A stretch of 64,000 bases of DNA from Candidatus Margulisiibacteriota bacterium (GTDB taxonomy: Bacteria > Margulisbacteria > Riflemargulisbacteria > GWF2-39-127), in the NCBI GenBank assembly GCA_003242895.1, contig QKMY01000053.1, forward strand, positions 1 to 64,000, given 5' to 3'. Position 1 is the first letter of the stretch, and every line of letters begins with the position of its first letter. Below are positions 33,940 to 43,754 of the stretch, piece by piece. A program made the position numbers and the translations under genes. The notes beneath the pieces were generated by a model that saw only the letters and a program-made list of their open reading frames with translations, did not search any database and had not been told where the DNA came from.

Positions 33940-35235
33940 ATGGAAGCGACTATTAATTCCTGTAAATTATGTGCTCCCCTTGGAGCCAGTCTGGCTTATC
34001 TGGGTATGGAAGGAACAATTCCTCTGCTCCATGGTTCGCAAGGCTGTGCGACATACATCCGCAGATACCTGATCAGCCATTTTCGGGAACCGGTGGATAT
34101 AGCCTCTTCCAACTTCTCCGAATCCACAGCAGTATTCGGCGGTCAAAGCAATCTTCTCACTGCACTTGCAAACCTTAAGCGTCAATATAATCCGGAACTG
34201 ATAGGCATAGCCAGCACTTGCCTCAGCGAAACAATTGGCGATGATGTTGCAGGTTACTTAAACGGCTTTGATGAAGTACCCACAGTTAATGTTTCGACCC
34301 CAAGTTACCAGGGCGGGCACGAACCTGCCTTCTGGAAAACAGGGGCTAAAGTGCTGGAAAAATTTGCACAAAAAAATACCACTATAGAACAGATCAACTT
34401 ATTTCCAGGTATGGTATCAACTGAAGATATAAGATACCTCAAAGAGATTTTTTTCGAGATGGGGATCAAGGCCGTACTTTTCCCTGATTATAGCGAACGT
34501 CTCGATGGCGAGAGCTGGAGCAGTCATCAAAAACTGCCCAAAGGCGGTACGACTGTAGAGGAAATACGCGGATCAGGAAGCAGTGAGCTTTCGGTGGAAT
34601 TCTGCACAGTATGGCAGGATACCCCTGGGAATGCACTCTCCAGTGCTTGTGAAGTGACTAATATGAGGATGGCATTACCGATCGGGATCAACCTGACCGA
34701 TGCTTTTTTCAATACCCTGAAAAGACCGGTACCTGAAAAATACCTTTCGGAAAGAGGCCGGCTGGTCGATGCCTACATGGATAACCATAAATACATATTT
34801 GAGAAAAAAGCGATCCTTTACGGCGACCAGGAACTGGTCATTGGGCTTGCCTCATTTCTCAGTGAGATTGGGATTATCCCGGTAGTAGTGGCCAGTGGCA
34901 GCAAAAGCGGCAACCTGGAAGAACAGATTAAGAGTGTCATTAGTTTCGGTCAGGATCAGGTAATGGTTAAGGAAGGCATAGATTTTGATCAGCTTACCAG
35001 ACTTGCAGAACAGTTTAAACCTGACCTGCTGATCGGGAGCAGTAAAGGCTACCATATAGCCAGAGAATTACAGGTCCCGCTAATCAGGGTAGGGTTCCCA
35101 ATCCATGACCGGATCGGGGGCCAGCGGACCTTGCATCTCGGATACCGCGGCACACAGGCACTCTTTGACCGGATCGTAAATGCGATCTTAGAGAAGAACC
35201 AGGAGTTGTCTCCTGTAGGATACAGTTACATGTAA
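33940..35235 (+). CDS. nifN: FeMo-cofactor scaffold protein NifN
   Basis: The product (431 residues) is the NifK-like partner of NifE. Seen: SCKLCAPLGASLAYLGMEG at the N-terminus, LLHGSQGCATYIRRYLISHF, and ASTCLSETIGDDV. Lengths and order are typical of separate nifE and nifN genes, in contrast to fused nifEN in some anaerobes. The start follows the nifE stop with no gap, which implies coupled translation. No unusual feature. Confidence 0.95.
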   Translation: MEATINSCKLCAPLGASLAYLGMEGTIPLLHGSQGCATYIRRYLISHFREPVDIASSNFSESTAVFGGQSNLLTALANLKRQYNPELIGIASTCLSETIGDDVAGYLNGFDEVPTVNVSTPSYQGGHEPAFWKTGAKVLEKFAQKNTTIEQINLFPGMVSTEDIRYLKEIFFEMGIKAVLFPDYSERLDGESWSSHQKLPKGGTTVEEIRGSGSSELSVEFCTVWQDTPGNALSSACEVTNMRMALPIGINLTDAFFNTLKRPVPEKYLSERGRLVDAYMDNHKYIFEKKAILYGDQELVIGLASFLSEIGIIPVVVASGSKSGNLEEQIKSVISFGQDQVMVKEGIDFDQLTRLAEQFKPDLLIGSSKGYHIARELQVPLIRVGFPIHDRIGGQRTLHLGYRGTQALFDRIVNAILEKNQELSPVGYSYM

Positions 35236-35248
35236 GGATGTGAACTAT

Positions 35249-36508
35249 ATGTTAGATATATCAAAACACCCATGTTTCAATGACAGCGCCAGACATAAAT
35301 TCGCACGTATTCACCTGCCTGTTGCGCCAAAATGCAATATCCAGTGTAATTATTGCAATCGTAAGTATGATTGCCTGAACGAAAGCAGGCCAGGAGTTAC
35401 CAGTACACTTCTGAGCCCAATTCAGGCCCTGGAATATCTTAATAAAGCCATGATTAAAAACCCGAATATAAAGGTAGTCGGGATAGCTGGCCCGGGTGAC
35501 CCGTTCGCAACTCCGGATGAGACGTTAGAAACGCTCAGGCTCGTCAGGCAAACCTATCCGGAAATGTTGCTGTGCGTAGCGACCAATGGGCTTAATGTGG
35601 CCGGATACGCAGAACAGTTAGCCAATCTCATGGTGTCACATGTTACCATCACGATCAATACTGTCAGCCCTACGATAGGGTCCTTGATCTATAGCTGGGT
35701 AAGGAACGGCAACTTAATCTATCGCGGCAAACTTGGCGCAAAGATACTTATCAAAAACCAGCTCAAAGCAATCAAAATTTTATGTGAAAAAGGCATAACC
35801 GTTAAGATTAATTCCATAATTGTACCCGGGATTAATGATACTCATATAAAAGATGTAGCCAGGCGGGCTGCACTGGGCGGCGCAACTATCCTTAATGCTA
35901 TCCCGCTATACCCGACTGAAGATACTGTATTTGAGCCTATTCCCGAACCGGATGAAAAAACAGTAAAAAAAATCAGAAAATCTGCCGGGCGTTTCATCAA
36001 ACAAATGCACCACTGTACCAGATGCAGGGCAGATGCTGTTGGGATTCTCGGACAGGATGACCAGGAAATACTTTCAATCCTGCATGAGATGAATAACCCG
36101 GTGCTCAGTACAAGTAAAAAAAAGCCTTATGTTGCTGTAGCATCGATGGAAGGCCATTTGATCAACCAGCATCTGGGAGAAGCCAGAGAGCTGTGGATCT
36201 ACGGGAAGATTGATGCAAGTATTAACCTTTTGGAGAAAAGAAAGCTGCCCGGCCTGGGCGGAGGTATGCAGCGCTGGCAGCAAGTGGCAGCAGCTATCAA
36301 TGACTGTTCTTATCTGCTGGTCAGTGGCATCGGTGCCAATCCCTCAAAAGTGATTGGAGATAGTGGAATAACAGTTATTGAAACCGAAGGGTTTATTAAC
36401 ACTTCCCTGGAATACCTCTTCGGCAATCAGAGCGGCAGGCTCATGCCAAAGATCAAACCGGCAAAATGCGGGGAGAGCTGTGCAGGTAATGGACTTGGCT
36501 GTTGCTGA
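35249..36508 (+). CDS. nifB: FeMo-cofactor biosynthesis radical SAM protein NifB with NifX-like domain
   Basis: The product (419 residues) makes the NifB-cofactor (carbide-containing 8Fe core). Seen: radical SAM motif PKCNIQCNYC (C29, C33, C36), GIAGPGDPFA near 77, and QMHHCTRCRADAVG near 250, Cys residues for the auxiliary clusters. The C-terminal part (VAVASMEGHLINQHLGEA...) is a NifX/NafY-like cofactor-binding domain. The last residues are unusually Cys-rich (CGESCAGNGLGCC). ATG 35249 has AAGGA at ten bases; a GTG at 35240 is possible. nifB is inside the operon here. Confidence 0.96.
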   Translation: MLDISKHPCFNDSARHKFARIHLPVAPKCNIQCNYCNRKYDCLNESRPGVTSTLLSPIQALEYLNKAMIKNPNIKVVGIAGPGDPFATPDETLETLRLVRQTYPEMLLCVATNGLNVAGYAEQLANLMVSHVTITINTVSPTIGSLIYSWVRNGNLIYRGKLGAKILIKNQLKAIKILCEKGITVKINSIIVPGINDTHIKDVARRAALGGATILNAIPLYPTEDTVFEPIPEPDEKTVKKIRKSAGRFIKQMHHCTRCRADAVGILGQDDQEILSILHEMNNPVLSTSKKKPYVAVASMEGHLINQHLGEARELWIYGKIDASINLLEKRKLPGLGGGMQRWQQVAAAINDCSYLLVSGIGANPSKVIGDSGITVIETEGFINTSLEYLFGNQSGRLMPKIKPAKCGESCAGNGLGCC

Positions 36509-36518
36509 CATCGCGTCC

Positions 36519-36547
36519 GTAAAGACGCCATGGCATGGCGTGTCTAC
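36519..36547. repeat. REP-like inverted repeat behind nifB
   Basis: Arms of 14 bases (36519-36532 GTAAAGACGCCATG; 36534-36547 CATGGCGTGTCTAC) pair at 12 of 14 positions around a single G. GTAGAGACG-CCATG hairpins are a recurring type of dispersed repeat. It differs from the repeats behind nifH and nifD. Confidence 0.7.
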
Positions 36548-36577
36548 GTATAAAAACATAAAAACGAGGAGAAAAAA

Positions 36578-36880
36578 ATGGAAAAACCGAATACTCATAT
36601 TTTTGTATGTACCAGTTTCAGGCTTAGTGGGGCACCTCAAGGGATCTGTCACAAGAAAAACGCTGTTCCGCTAACCCAGTACCTGATGCAAGAATTGTCT
36701 GACCGGGGAATGGATGATGTGATGGTATCCAGCTGCGGATGTCTGAAAATGTGCGATCATGGCCCGGTAATGGTGGTGTACCCACAGGCCCATTGGTACG
36801 GTAATGTGGATGAAGACGCGATCGATGAAATACTCGATTCTATCGAAAAAGGTGAGAAGAACGAAACCTATTCAATATAG
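36578..36880 (+). CDS. Thioredoxin-like [2Fe-2S] ferredoxin
   Basis: A 100-residue protein with the four-cysteine pattern of thioredoxin-like [2Fe-2S] proteins: FVCTSFRLS...GICHKKNA...VSSCGCLKMCDHGPVMVVYP. Such ferredoxins are found in nif clusters, where they may serve nitrogenase or cofactor assembly as electron carriers or protect the enzyme. RBS ACGAGGAG precedes ATG 36578. Same fold as the NuoE-like proteins of the hydrogenase cluster in this window. Cluster binding is predicted, electron partner unknown. Confidence 0.88.
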   Translation: MEKPNTHIFVCTSFRLSGAPQGICHKKNAVPLTQYLMQELSDRGMDDVMVSSCGCLKMCDHGPVMVVYPQAHWYGNVDEDAIDEILDSIEKGEKNETYSI

Positions 36881-36888
36881 TGGTATGC

Positions 36889-36957
36889 CCTCACCTCAAT
36901 CCTCTCCCCGAGGTAGAGGAAGAATACGGTAGATAAATCTACTAGGTTTGAGAGGGA
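36889..36957. repeat. REP-like CCCTCACC...GAGAGGG repeat
   Basis: The ferredoxin-nifV gap starts CCCTCACCTCAATCCTCTCC and ends near GTTTGAGAGGGAG, so that CCTCTC and CCCTC stretches can pair with GAGGTAGAGG and GAGAGGG. CCCTCACC..CCTCTCC is a common dispersed-repeat signature. The pairing is imperfect. Confidence 0.45.
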
Positions 36958-36997
36958 GAAAAAGGACTGGAAAAAGCTAAAAATCAAGGACAATATA

Positions 36998-38119
36998 ATG
37001 AGCCAACTCAGAATAATTGATACTACACTGCGGGACGGGGAACAAGCACCAGGCGTTGTCTTCAGCTTTGAAGAAAAGGTTAAGATCGCCAAGCTGCTGA
37101 GTGATATCGGAGTGCCTGAGCTTGAGATCGGAACCCCTGCTTTGAGCCAGCTTGAACTGGAGGCGATCAAATATATTGTTTCGCTCAAACTCCAAAGCGA
37201 ATTGCTTTGCTGGAGCCGGGCAGTATTGAATGATGTCAACCTTGCCTATGTGAATGGCTTTACCAGGATACACATATCTTTTCCTGTCTCGGACATATTG
37301 TTGTCTTCCATGGGTAAACACCGAAGCTGGATAAAAGATACAGTATCAAAATTGCTCCCTTATGCATGTGACAAGTTTGAGTTTGTCTCGGTTGGCGCAC
37401 AGGACGCTACCAGAACAGAAATAAGACAGCTTACCAGGTTTATAAATCTAGTCGGCAAATACCCGGTCAAACGGGTCAGGATAGCTGATACCGTAGGGGC
37501 ACTTAATCCAATCCAGACCTATAACTTGATCAGGACGGTCAAAGAAGCAACAAATAATATGGTGCTGGAGTTTCATGGGCATAATGATCTGGGTATGGCC
37601 GCTGCTAATACCATAGCAGCTATAGCCGCCGGAGTGGAAAGTGTCAGTGTCACAGTAAACGGTATAGGAGAACGGGCAGGTAATGCATCGCTCGACGAAG
37701 TTATCCTGGCAGCAGGCTTAACGCTGCATAAAGAATCCGGCATCGATATAACCCGTCTTGCAGAAGTAGGCCGGATGGTAAGCAAGGCATCCAGGACTAT
37801 TGTTCCGGGTAACAAACCTGTCACCGGCGAGAACATTTTTCTTCATGAGTCAGGCATTCACTGGAATAGCTTGTTGAAAGACCGCAACTCATATGAGCTG
37901 TATTCATCCGAACTGATTGGTAAAAAACCGGCCCCGCCAGTGATCGGCAAGCATTCAGGTATCAGTTCTCTCAAATATTACTTAGAGCAGAATGGGATCA
38001 ATATCCCCAAAGATCAAGCTTATCTTCTACTGAAAAAGATCAAGTTTATTTCTTCAGTGCAAAAACGCTCGATATCGGAGAGGGAGTTGCTTACTCTTTA
38101 TCAGGAGTTAAGGGGATGA
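36998..38119 (+). CDS. nifV: Homocitrate synthase NifV
   Basis: The product (373 residues) condenses acetyl-CoA and 2-oxoglutarate to homocitrate, the organic ligand of the FeMo-cofactor. Seen: [16 protein letters not shown] (residues 8-23) with the active-site Arg/Asp, [14 protein letters not shown] with the metal-binding His pair near 194, [16 protein letters not shown] near 220, and no long C-terminal LeuA-type regulatory domain. Context in the nif operon distinguishes it from isopropylmalate synthase. RBS AAGGACA. Confidence 0.95.
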   Translation: MSQLRIIDTTLRDGEQAPGVVFSFEEKVKIAKLLSDIGVPELEIGTPALSQLELEAIKYIVSLKLQSELLCWSRAVLNDVNLAYVNGFTRIHISFPVSDILLSSMGKHRSWIKDTVSKLLPYACDKFEFVSVGAQDATRTEIRQLTRFINLVGKYPVKRVRIADTVGALNPIQTYNLIRTVKEATNNMVLEFHGHNDLGMAAANTIAAIAAGVESVSVTVNGIGERAGNASLDEVILAAGLTLHKESGIDITRLAEVGRMVSKASRTIVPGNKPVTGENIFLHESGIHWNSLLKDRNSYELYSSELIGKKPAPPVIGKHSGISSLKYYLEQNGINIPKDQAYLLLKKIKFISSVQKRSISERELLTLYQELRG

Positions 38120-38155
38120 AATGGCTCTAAATCCCCGGAAAGAGATTTAAAAATT

Positions 38156-38875
38156 ATGAAACTATATAAAAACCTATTAATTCTATTGCTTTTTATATTA
38201 ACTATTTCAACCAATTGCTTTGCACTAACGGTCGGTGCGGCAATCAGTCTGCAGAACCCGCTCAAAGAGATAGCCAGGACTTATCCCGGGGAAATCAGCT
38301 TTGTCTGGGGCGCGACGGGGGATATTATCAAGCAGATCAATGCCGGTGCCCCCATCGATATGCTAGCTGCCCTCTATGACAAAAAATATAGGGAGCTACA
38401 ACTCAAACCTGTTTACATTGCTACTAACACCCTGGTTTTAGCCTTGTCCAAAAAAAGTCCGATCAGGATAACTTCTATTGAAGAATTAAACAAAGTCAGC
38501 TTATTCTCAGTCGGTAATCCGGCTACCGTTCCTCTGGGAGAGTACGGAGAACAGGTTTTGAAACATTATAAGCTGTATGATAGTCTCAAAAAGAAAATCA
38601 TTTACTGCACAAATGCAGCACAAGTTATCAGTTACCTGACCAGAGGAGAAGTTGATGGGGCATTTGTATATAAAACAGATTTCGACAAAGTTAAAGATAA
38701 CCTCATAAAGGTAACTGACATTGACGCTAAAATCCACGCACCCATTATCTACGCTGCCGGGGTAACGAAAGTTGGCGCAGATAACAGAGAAGCAGAAAAA
38801 TTCCTTCATTATTTAAAAAGCGAAAAAGCAAGGAGTGTCTTCCGGAGATTCGGATTTGGAGCCATCAATGACTGA
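38156..38875 (+). CDS. modA: Molybdate ABC transporter, substrate-binding protein ModA
   Basis: A 239-residue periplasmic-type protein with a signal peptide (LLILLLFILTISTNCFA). Mature motifs: VGAAISLQNPLKEIA (oxyanion-binding Ser region), FVWGATGDIIKQINAGAPIDM and GNPATVPLGEYGEQVL, as in ModA. Somewhat short for ModA. It captures molybdate for nitrogenase cofactor synthesis. It overlaps modB by eight bases and lies inside the nif operon, so Mo uptake should be co-induced with nitrogenase. Confidence 0.93.
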   Translation: MKLYKNLLILLLFILTISTNCFALTVGAAISLQNPLKEIARTYPGEISFVWGATGDIIKQINAGAPIDMLAALYDKKYRELQLKPVYIATNTLVLALSKKSPIRITSIEELNKVSLFSVGNPATVPLGEYGEQVLKHYKLYDSLKKKIIYCTNAAQVISYLTRGEVDGAFVYKTDFDKVKDNLIKVTDIDAKIHAPIIYAAGVTKVGADNREAEKFLHYLKSEKARSVFRRFGFGAIND

Positions 38876-39524
38876 ACTAAGCGAAATACTGGTCCCACTA
38901 AAATTATCGCTGATTGCAAGTTTCTCGGCCTCCTTGCTGGCACTGGTTTTTGGGGGCTATATTGCACTTATATTATGTAAAAAATTCCGGGGAAAAGAAT
39001 TGATAGATATTCTAATCACGCTTCCCATGGTCCTTCCTCCAACAGTTGTCGGCTATTATTTGATAGTCCTACTCGGACGAAATGGGATCGTAGGCAAATA
39101 CCTCTATCAACTGACAGGGTTTACCTTTATGTTCAATCTTTATGGCTCTATACTGGCAGCATTTATTATCGCACTGCCCATTATGGTCAAGTCAGCCCGC
39201 ACAGCCTTCGAATCTGTTGATGCTGAATTCATAAATGCCTCATACACACTCGGACACAGCAAACCAGCGACTTTTTTTAAGATCACTCTGCCGTTGGCAA
39301 AAAAAGGCATAATTACAGGGTTCGTGCTTTCTTTTGCCAGATGCCTCGGCGAATTCGGCGCATCGCTGATGGTAGCCGGCAATATAGAAGGTAAAACTAC
39401 AACGACGCCGTTAGCAATATACAATTTTGTAGGAAATGGCGAGTGGGATAAAGCAAACATATTGGTAATTATATACACGGTGTTTGCAGGTTCCTTGCTT
39501 TATTTCATGGGGAGAATAAAGTGA
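38868..39524 (+). CDS. modB: Molybdate ABC transporter permease ModB
   Basis: The product (about 218 residues) is a five-to-six-span permease. The ATPase-coupling loop FARCLGEFGASLMVAGNIEG matches the EAA signature of ModB, and LPMVLPPTVVGYYLIVLLG is a typical ModB span. ATG 38868 follows GGAGCC at eight bases and overlaps the end of modA; a GTG at 38835 is less likely. Partner of modA and modC. Confidence 0.94.
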   Translation: MTELSEILVPLKLSLIASFSASLLALVFGGYIALILCKKFRGKELIDILITLPMVLPPTVVGYYLIVLLGRNGIVGKYLYQLTGFTFMFNLYGSILAAFIIALPIMVKSARTAFESVDAEFINASYTLGHSKPATFFKITLPLAKKGIITGFVLSFARCLGEFGASLMVAGNIEGKTTTTPLAIYNFVGNGEWDKANILVIIYTVFAGSLLYFMGRIK

Positions 39525-39574
39525 CCAGGCCCCTAAATACCCTCCTGAAGGGGACTTTAAAATAAGGAAATTAT

Positions 39575-40315
39575 ATGGCCCTCATAGTAAAAATTAAAAA
39601 ACATATAAACAACTTTGACTTGGATGTGGATTTTGAGCTGGATAACGAGTTTATTGTAATCTTCGGTTATTCCGGTGCAGGGAAATCAATCACCCTTAAT
39701 ATGCTTGCCGGATTATTATCGCCTGATAAGGGAATAATAACCTTTAATGGCAAAAATTATTACAATAGTTACAAAAAGATAAATCTTCCGGTACAACAAC
39801 GAAATATCGGTTATGTGTTCCAGGGCCTTGCTTTGTTTCCGCACATGACAGTTAAGGAAAATATTGAATATGGCCTAAAAAAGAACAGCATTTCAGTCAA
39901 TGATCTCCTCGACAACTTTAACCTGCACTATCTTTCGAATACTTATCCTATGCAGTTATCCGGCGGAGAAAAACAGCGAACAGCCTTTGCCAGGGCGCTT
40001 GCCTCGGAACCCGGATTACTGCTACTTGACGAGCCTTTTTCCAATTTGGACCAGCATTACAAAGACCAGATGCATTCCTTACTGCAAAAAACCAGAAAAA
40101 CATACAATATTCCGGTTATAATGATAACTCACGATATATTCGAAGCCTGCAAACTGGCAGACAGGATATTGGTATTCTCAAATGGCCGGATAATACAACA
40201 GGGCAGTCCCAGCTCAATTTATTACAAGCCGACCTGCGAAGAGATCGCAGAACTTGTCGGTAATCGCGATTATCGATGTCACAACCCATTGGCACAAAAA
40301 TTGATATCTAATTAA
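39575..40315 (+). CDS. modC: Molybdate ABC transporter ATPase ModC
   Basis: A 246-residue ABC ATPase with Walker A FGYSGAGKS, Q-loop region VFQGLALFPHMTV, signature LSGGEKQR, Walker B LLLLDEPFSN and the switch His in MITHDIFEA. It is shorter than the classic ~350-residue ModC because it lacks the C-terminal TOBE/Mop domain, so it probably has no molybdate-sensing regulation of its own. The 50-base modB-modC gap holds another CCCCT...AGGGG repeat-like stretch (39529-39553). Confidence 0.93.
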   Translation: MALIVKIKKHINNFDLDVDFELDNEFIVIFGYSGAGKSITLNMLAGLLSPDKGIITFNGKNYYNSYKKINLPVQQRNIGYVFQGLALFPHMTVKENIEYGLKKNSISVNDLLDNFNLHYLSNTYPMQLSGGEKQRTAFARALASEPGLLLLDEPFSNLDQHYKDQMHSLLQKTRKTYNIPVIMITHDIFEACKLADRILVFSNGRIIQQGSPSSIYYKPTCEEIAELVGNRDYRCHNPLAQKLISN

Positions 40316-40348
40316 GTAAGAACTCGTCTCTAATAAACGGAGCAACTT

Positions 40349-40813
40349 ATGTTAACAGAAGAAATCCTTATTGTGCCGGCCAAAGAAGAAGATATTCCTG
40401 CGATGTCTACGCTGCTTGGCAAACTTTTTACCATTGAAGATGACTTTGAAGTGGATGAGAATAAACAGAAATCCGGGCTTAACCTCATGCTTTCTAATGG
40501 TCCAGGCAGGCAGGTGCTTGTTGCAAAGATAGATGGAACGGTTATCGGTATGTGTTCGGCACAGATCAATATTTCTACGTCAGAAGGCGGAATATCAGTG
40601 CTTATAGAGGACCTGATCATCAACGAAGATTACCGGAACCACGGCATAGGCAGAAAACTACTTGCTTGTATCAAGGAATGGGCTCTGTCTAAATCAGCTA
40701 AACGTATGACCTTATTGTTGGATATTAGAAATTCCAAGGCTTTGAGCTTTTATTCCAGACAGGGCTGGATATTAACTAATATGATATCCATGCATAGCAA
40801 ACTAAATGCATAA
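40349..40813 (+). CDS. GNAT-family N-acetyltransferase
   Basis: A 154-residue GCN5-type acetyltransferase. Motif A is VLIEDLIINEDYRNHGIGRKLL (Q/RxxGxG/A as NHGIGRK), then AKRMTLLLDIRNSKALSFYSRQGW typical of motif B. It would transfer acetyl from acetyl-CoA to an amine; the substrate is unknown. It lies between modC and nifA, co-directional with short gaps, so it is probably co-expressed with nitrogenase genes. A GNAT in this position is not a standard nif component. Confidence 0.88.
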   Translation: MLTEEILIVPAKEEDIPAMSTLLGKLFTIEDDFEVDENKQKSGLNLMLSNGPGRQVLVAKIDGTVIGMCSAQINISTSEGGISVLIEDLIINEDYRNHGIGRKLLACIKEWALSKSAKRMTLLLDIRNSKALSFYSRQGWILTNMISMHSKLNA

Positions 40814-40875
40814 AAAATAACTACTATTTCGTGGAAAATAAATAATAAAAATACAAAAATGCAGTGGTGGATAAT

Positions 40876-42393
40876 ATGCCTGAAAATGAAGTAAAAAAAT
40901 TATCATTACTATTCGATATAAGCCAGGTGCTTAACGTCAGCATGGATATCAAGGAGATCGTAAAACCGGTGCTTTCGATCATGTCTAACAAAATGGGTAT
41001 GCTTAGAGGTACCCTTACCATTCTGGACAAAGACCGGGGACAGATTTTTATCGAAGATGCTATCGGACTTTCTGATCTGGAACAGAAACGGGGCAGGTAC
41101 AAGCTGGGTGAGGGGATTACCGGCAAAGTTGTCCAGACCGGCAAAGCGGCTCTGATCCCCAGGATATCAGAGGACCCGTTATTCCTGAACCGTACTGGTG
41201 CCAGGAATGCTCCCGGGAAAAAAGATATTTCATTTATTTGCGTGCCGATTAAAAACGGTGATGAAATATTAGGTGCACTGAGCGCTGACCGGTTATATGA
41301 CAACGGAATAATGCTTGAAGAAGATCTTCATCTTCTCTCGATTATTGCTGCCATGGTAGCCCAGTCAGTCAAGATCAGGCAGGAGGCTTTAAAGAATATG
41401 GAACGCTTGCAGGAAGAAAACAGCAGGCTCCTGGAAGAGTTGAAGGATAAGTTCAGACCAGCAAATATGATCGGTAATTCCAAAAAGATTCAAGCTGTAT
41501 TTGACTTGATCCAGATAGTGGCGAACAGCTCTACCACAATTCATATCAGGGGGGAAAGTGGTGTTGGTAAAGAACTTATTGCTCATGCTATTCACTATAA
41601 CAGTAACCGTGCAGCCCAGCCATTCATTAAGGTAAACTGCGCAGCTCTGCCCGAAAACCTGATAGAAAGTGAGCTTTTTGGTCATGAAAAAGGCTCGTTT
41701 ACCGGAGCAATCAATACAAAAAAAGGTCGGTTCGAGCTAGCAAACGGCGGAACATTATTTCTCGATGAGATCGGGGATTTACCTCTCGCTACCCAGGTAA
41801 TGCTGCTAAGGGTTTTACAAGAAAAAGAGCTTGAGCGCGTGGGTGGAACAAACACCATCAAAGTCGATGTGAGGTTGCTTACAGCAACTAATAGAGACCT
41901 GGAAAAAATGGTAGAAGAAGGCGTCTTTCGTTCTGACCTTTATTATCGGCTGAACGTATTCCCAATACAAGTACCGCCACTCAGGGAACGGCTAGAAGAT
42001 ATTCCCATACTGGTCAATTATTTTATTGATAAATTCAGTAAAGAAAATTGCAAAAAAATTACGAGTATATGCGAGAGTGCAATGAATATGCTGCTTAATT
42101 ATAACTGGCCTGGCAATATAAGGGAACTTGAAAACTGTATTGAACGGGCTGTTGTTCTGAGTAAGGACGACTCAATCCATTCTTATCAATTACCGCCAAC
42201 AATAAAAAAAGAAAAAGAAACCGCTTATTCCAAGCTCGATAACACTCTCGGGTTTGTGGAAAAAGATCTGATCATCGATGCCCTTAAACAAAGTAAGGGA
42301 TGCATTGCCAAAGCAGCCAGGCTACTAGGGATTACCGAGCGGATTATGGGTTTGCGATTAAAAAAGTATGCTATTGATCCGAAGCTTATATAG
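40876..42393 (+). CDS. nifA: Sigma-54-dependent nitrogen-fixation activator NifA
   Basis: The product (505 residues) has an N-terminal GAF domain (about 10-165), an AAA+ domain (about 195-430) with Walker [10 protein letters not shown], the sigma-54-contact loop GSFTGA (the usual form is GAFTGA), Walker [11 protein letters not shown] and [14 protein letters not shown], and a C-terminal Fis-type helix-turn-helix ([20 protein letters not shown]). This is the NifA architecture. ATG 40876; a GTG at 40864 is also possible. It lies at the end of the nif operon, so it may activate its own synthesis. The O2/Cys interdomain linker of alphaproteobacterial NifA is absent. Confidence 0.92.
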   Translation: MPENEVKKLSLLFDISQVLNVSMDIKEIVKPVLSIMSNKMGMLRGTLTILDKDRGQIFIEDAIGLSDLEQKRGRYKLGEGITGKVVQTGKAALIPRISEDPLFLNRTGARNAPGKKDISFICVPIKNGDEILGALSADRLYDNGIMLEEDLHLLSIIAAMVAQSVKIRQEALKNMERLQEENSRLLEELKDKFRPANMIGNSKKIQAVFDLIQIVANSSTTIHIRGESGVGKELIAHAIHYNSNRAAQPFIKVNCAALPENLIESELFGHEKGSFTGAINTKKGRFELANGGTLFLDEIGDLPLATQVMLLRVLQEKELERVGGTNTIKVDVRLLTATNRDLEKMVEEGVFRSDLYYRLNVFPIQVPPLRERLEDIPILVNYFIDKFSKENCKKITSICESAMNMLLNYNWPGNIRELENCIERAVVLSKDDSIHSYQLPPTIKKEKETAYSKLDNTLGFVEKDLIIDALKQSKGCIAKAARLLGITERIMGLRLKKYAIDPKLI

Positions 42394-42591
42394 ATCAAAT
42401 TATATCTTGCCCGCGCTGTTCGGTTAAAAAATCTCTAAATCTCGATTTTTCCATAAATAATCAGCAACGCAGATAATAAAATTGTATAATAGAAATAAAT
42501 AATATTATAATTAGAAATAGATCGAGCTAAAATGGAATTATTTTGTGCCTGATGAAACATTAATTCAATAATTAAGGGGGGCAAATATTTC

Positions 42592-43734
42592 GTGGCTGGA
42601 AAGATATTATTTGTTGATGATGACCAGAATTTGCTGGATTCATATTATCGCTCGCTTCGTAAAACTCATGACCTTGAAATTGCATTAGGACCTAGAGTCG
42701 GCATAGAGTATGTCAAGACTCGCGGCCCTTATGCAGTTATTGTTTCGGACTATTCTATGCCGGAGCTCAATGGGATAGAGTTTTTGTCGCAAGTAATGGT
42801 ATTGAATCCGGATAGCGTCCGTATCATGCTTACCGGACATGCGGATCAGCGGATTGCCATTGACGCTGTTAATGAAGGCAATATATTCCGATTCCTCAAT
42901 AAACCTTGCGATCAAGAAGTTTTAAATAAGGTATTGCTATCTGGACTAGAGCAATATCGACTGGTTATGTCTGAACGGGAACTTTTAGAGAAGACCCTGC
43001 GCGGGAGTCTTAAGATACTTTCTGATATTCTTGCTATGACCAACTCGGAAGCCTTTGGAATGGCATCGCGAATAAGGCGGTATGTGGTTGAAATAGCCCA
43101 AAAGATGAATCTTCCTGATGTCTGGAAGTTCGAGACTGCCGCGATGTTATCACAGATTGGCTGTTTTATTATTCCCGAAGAGTTTTTTAAAAGATACATT
43201 AGCGGCGCTTCCGTTTCTGAAAAGGAGATGGATCTTCTTTCCCGGCATCCTTCCCTGGCTGCTGAGTTATTGGTATCTATCCCCCGAATGCAGGAAATTG
43301 CTGAGATGATAGAGTATCAGGGGAAGAATTACGATGGTTCCGGAGTGCCTGCCGATTCCCTGAAAGGAAACGAAATCCCCTTGGGATCAAGGATTCTGAA
43401 GGTAGCTATTGATTATGCGAAACATTTGAGTGCCGGCAAGTCAGAGCGTGATGCCCTGACATGCTTGAAAACGAGCCCGAACCGCTATGATCACGATATT
43501 GTAGGCTTTTTAGAAGCGGTGGCAGGGATAGAAGCTCGTTACGAAATTAAAAAGTTGAATATAATCCAACTTAAAGAACACATGATTTTAGGCGCAGATA
43601 TCTTAACAAGAAATAAAAATGTGGTTTTATCCAAAGGTACGGAGCTTAGCATTCCTGTGATCCTGAAGTTAAAGCAACTTACTTTTTCAAAGCAAATAGA
43701 CTCTGGCTGTACTGTAATTGTTCCATCATCTTAA
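42592..43734 (+). CDS. Response regulator with degenerate HD-GYP-like domain
   Basis: A 380-residue protein: receiver domain (1-120; ILFVDDDQNLLDS, phospho-acceptor in VIVSDYSMPE, KPC near 105) and an HD-GYP-type output domain. Canonical HD-GYP has HDIGK and HHExxxGxGYP; here the first is SQIGC (AAMLSQIGCFIIPEE) and the last is GSGVP (YDGSGVPADSLKG). The metal ligands of the cyclic-di-GMP phosphodiesterase are thus lost, and the domain may bind rather than cleave a ligand. GTG start after AAGGGGGG. First gene of a six-gene signalling operon; the same degeneracy is in its paralogue at 44959. Confidence 0.85.
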   Translation: MAGKILFVDDDQNLLDSYYRSLRKTHDLEIALGPRVGIEYVKTRGPYAVIVSDYSMPELNGIEFLSQVMVLNPDSVRIMLTGHADQRIAIDAVNEGNIFRFLNKPCDQEVLNKVLLSGLEQYRLVMSERELLEKTLRGSLKILSDILAMTNSEAFGMASRIRRYVVEIAQKMNLPDVWKFETAAMLSQIGCFIIPEEFFKRYISGASVSEKEMDLLSRHPSLAAELLVSIPRMQEIAEMIEYQGKNYDGSGVPADSLKGNEIPLGSRILKVAIDYAKHLSAGKSERDALTCLKTSPNRYDHDIVGFLEAVAGIEARYEIKKLNIIQLKEHMILGADILTRNKNVVLSKGTELSIPVILKLKQLTFSKQIDSGCTVIVPSS

Positions 43735-43754
43735 TGATACTAAAGGAGAATCTT

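Noticed and set aside
42451-42490. Promoter with TATAAT at 42485 for the signalling block
   Set aside because: No acceptable -35 is found at 15-19 bases, and TATAAT-like strings are frequent in this AT-rich gap.
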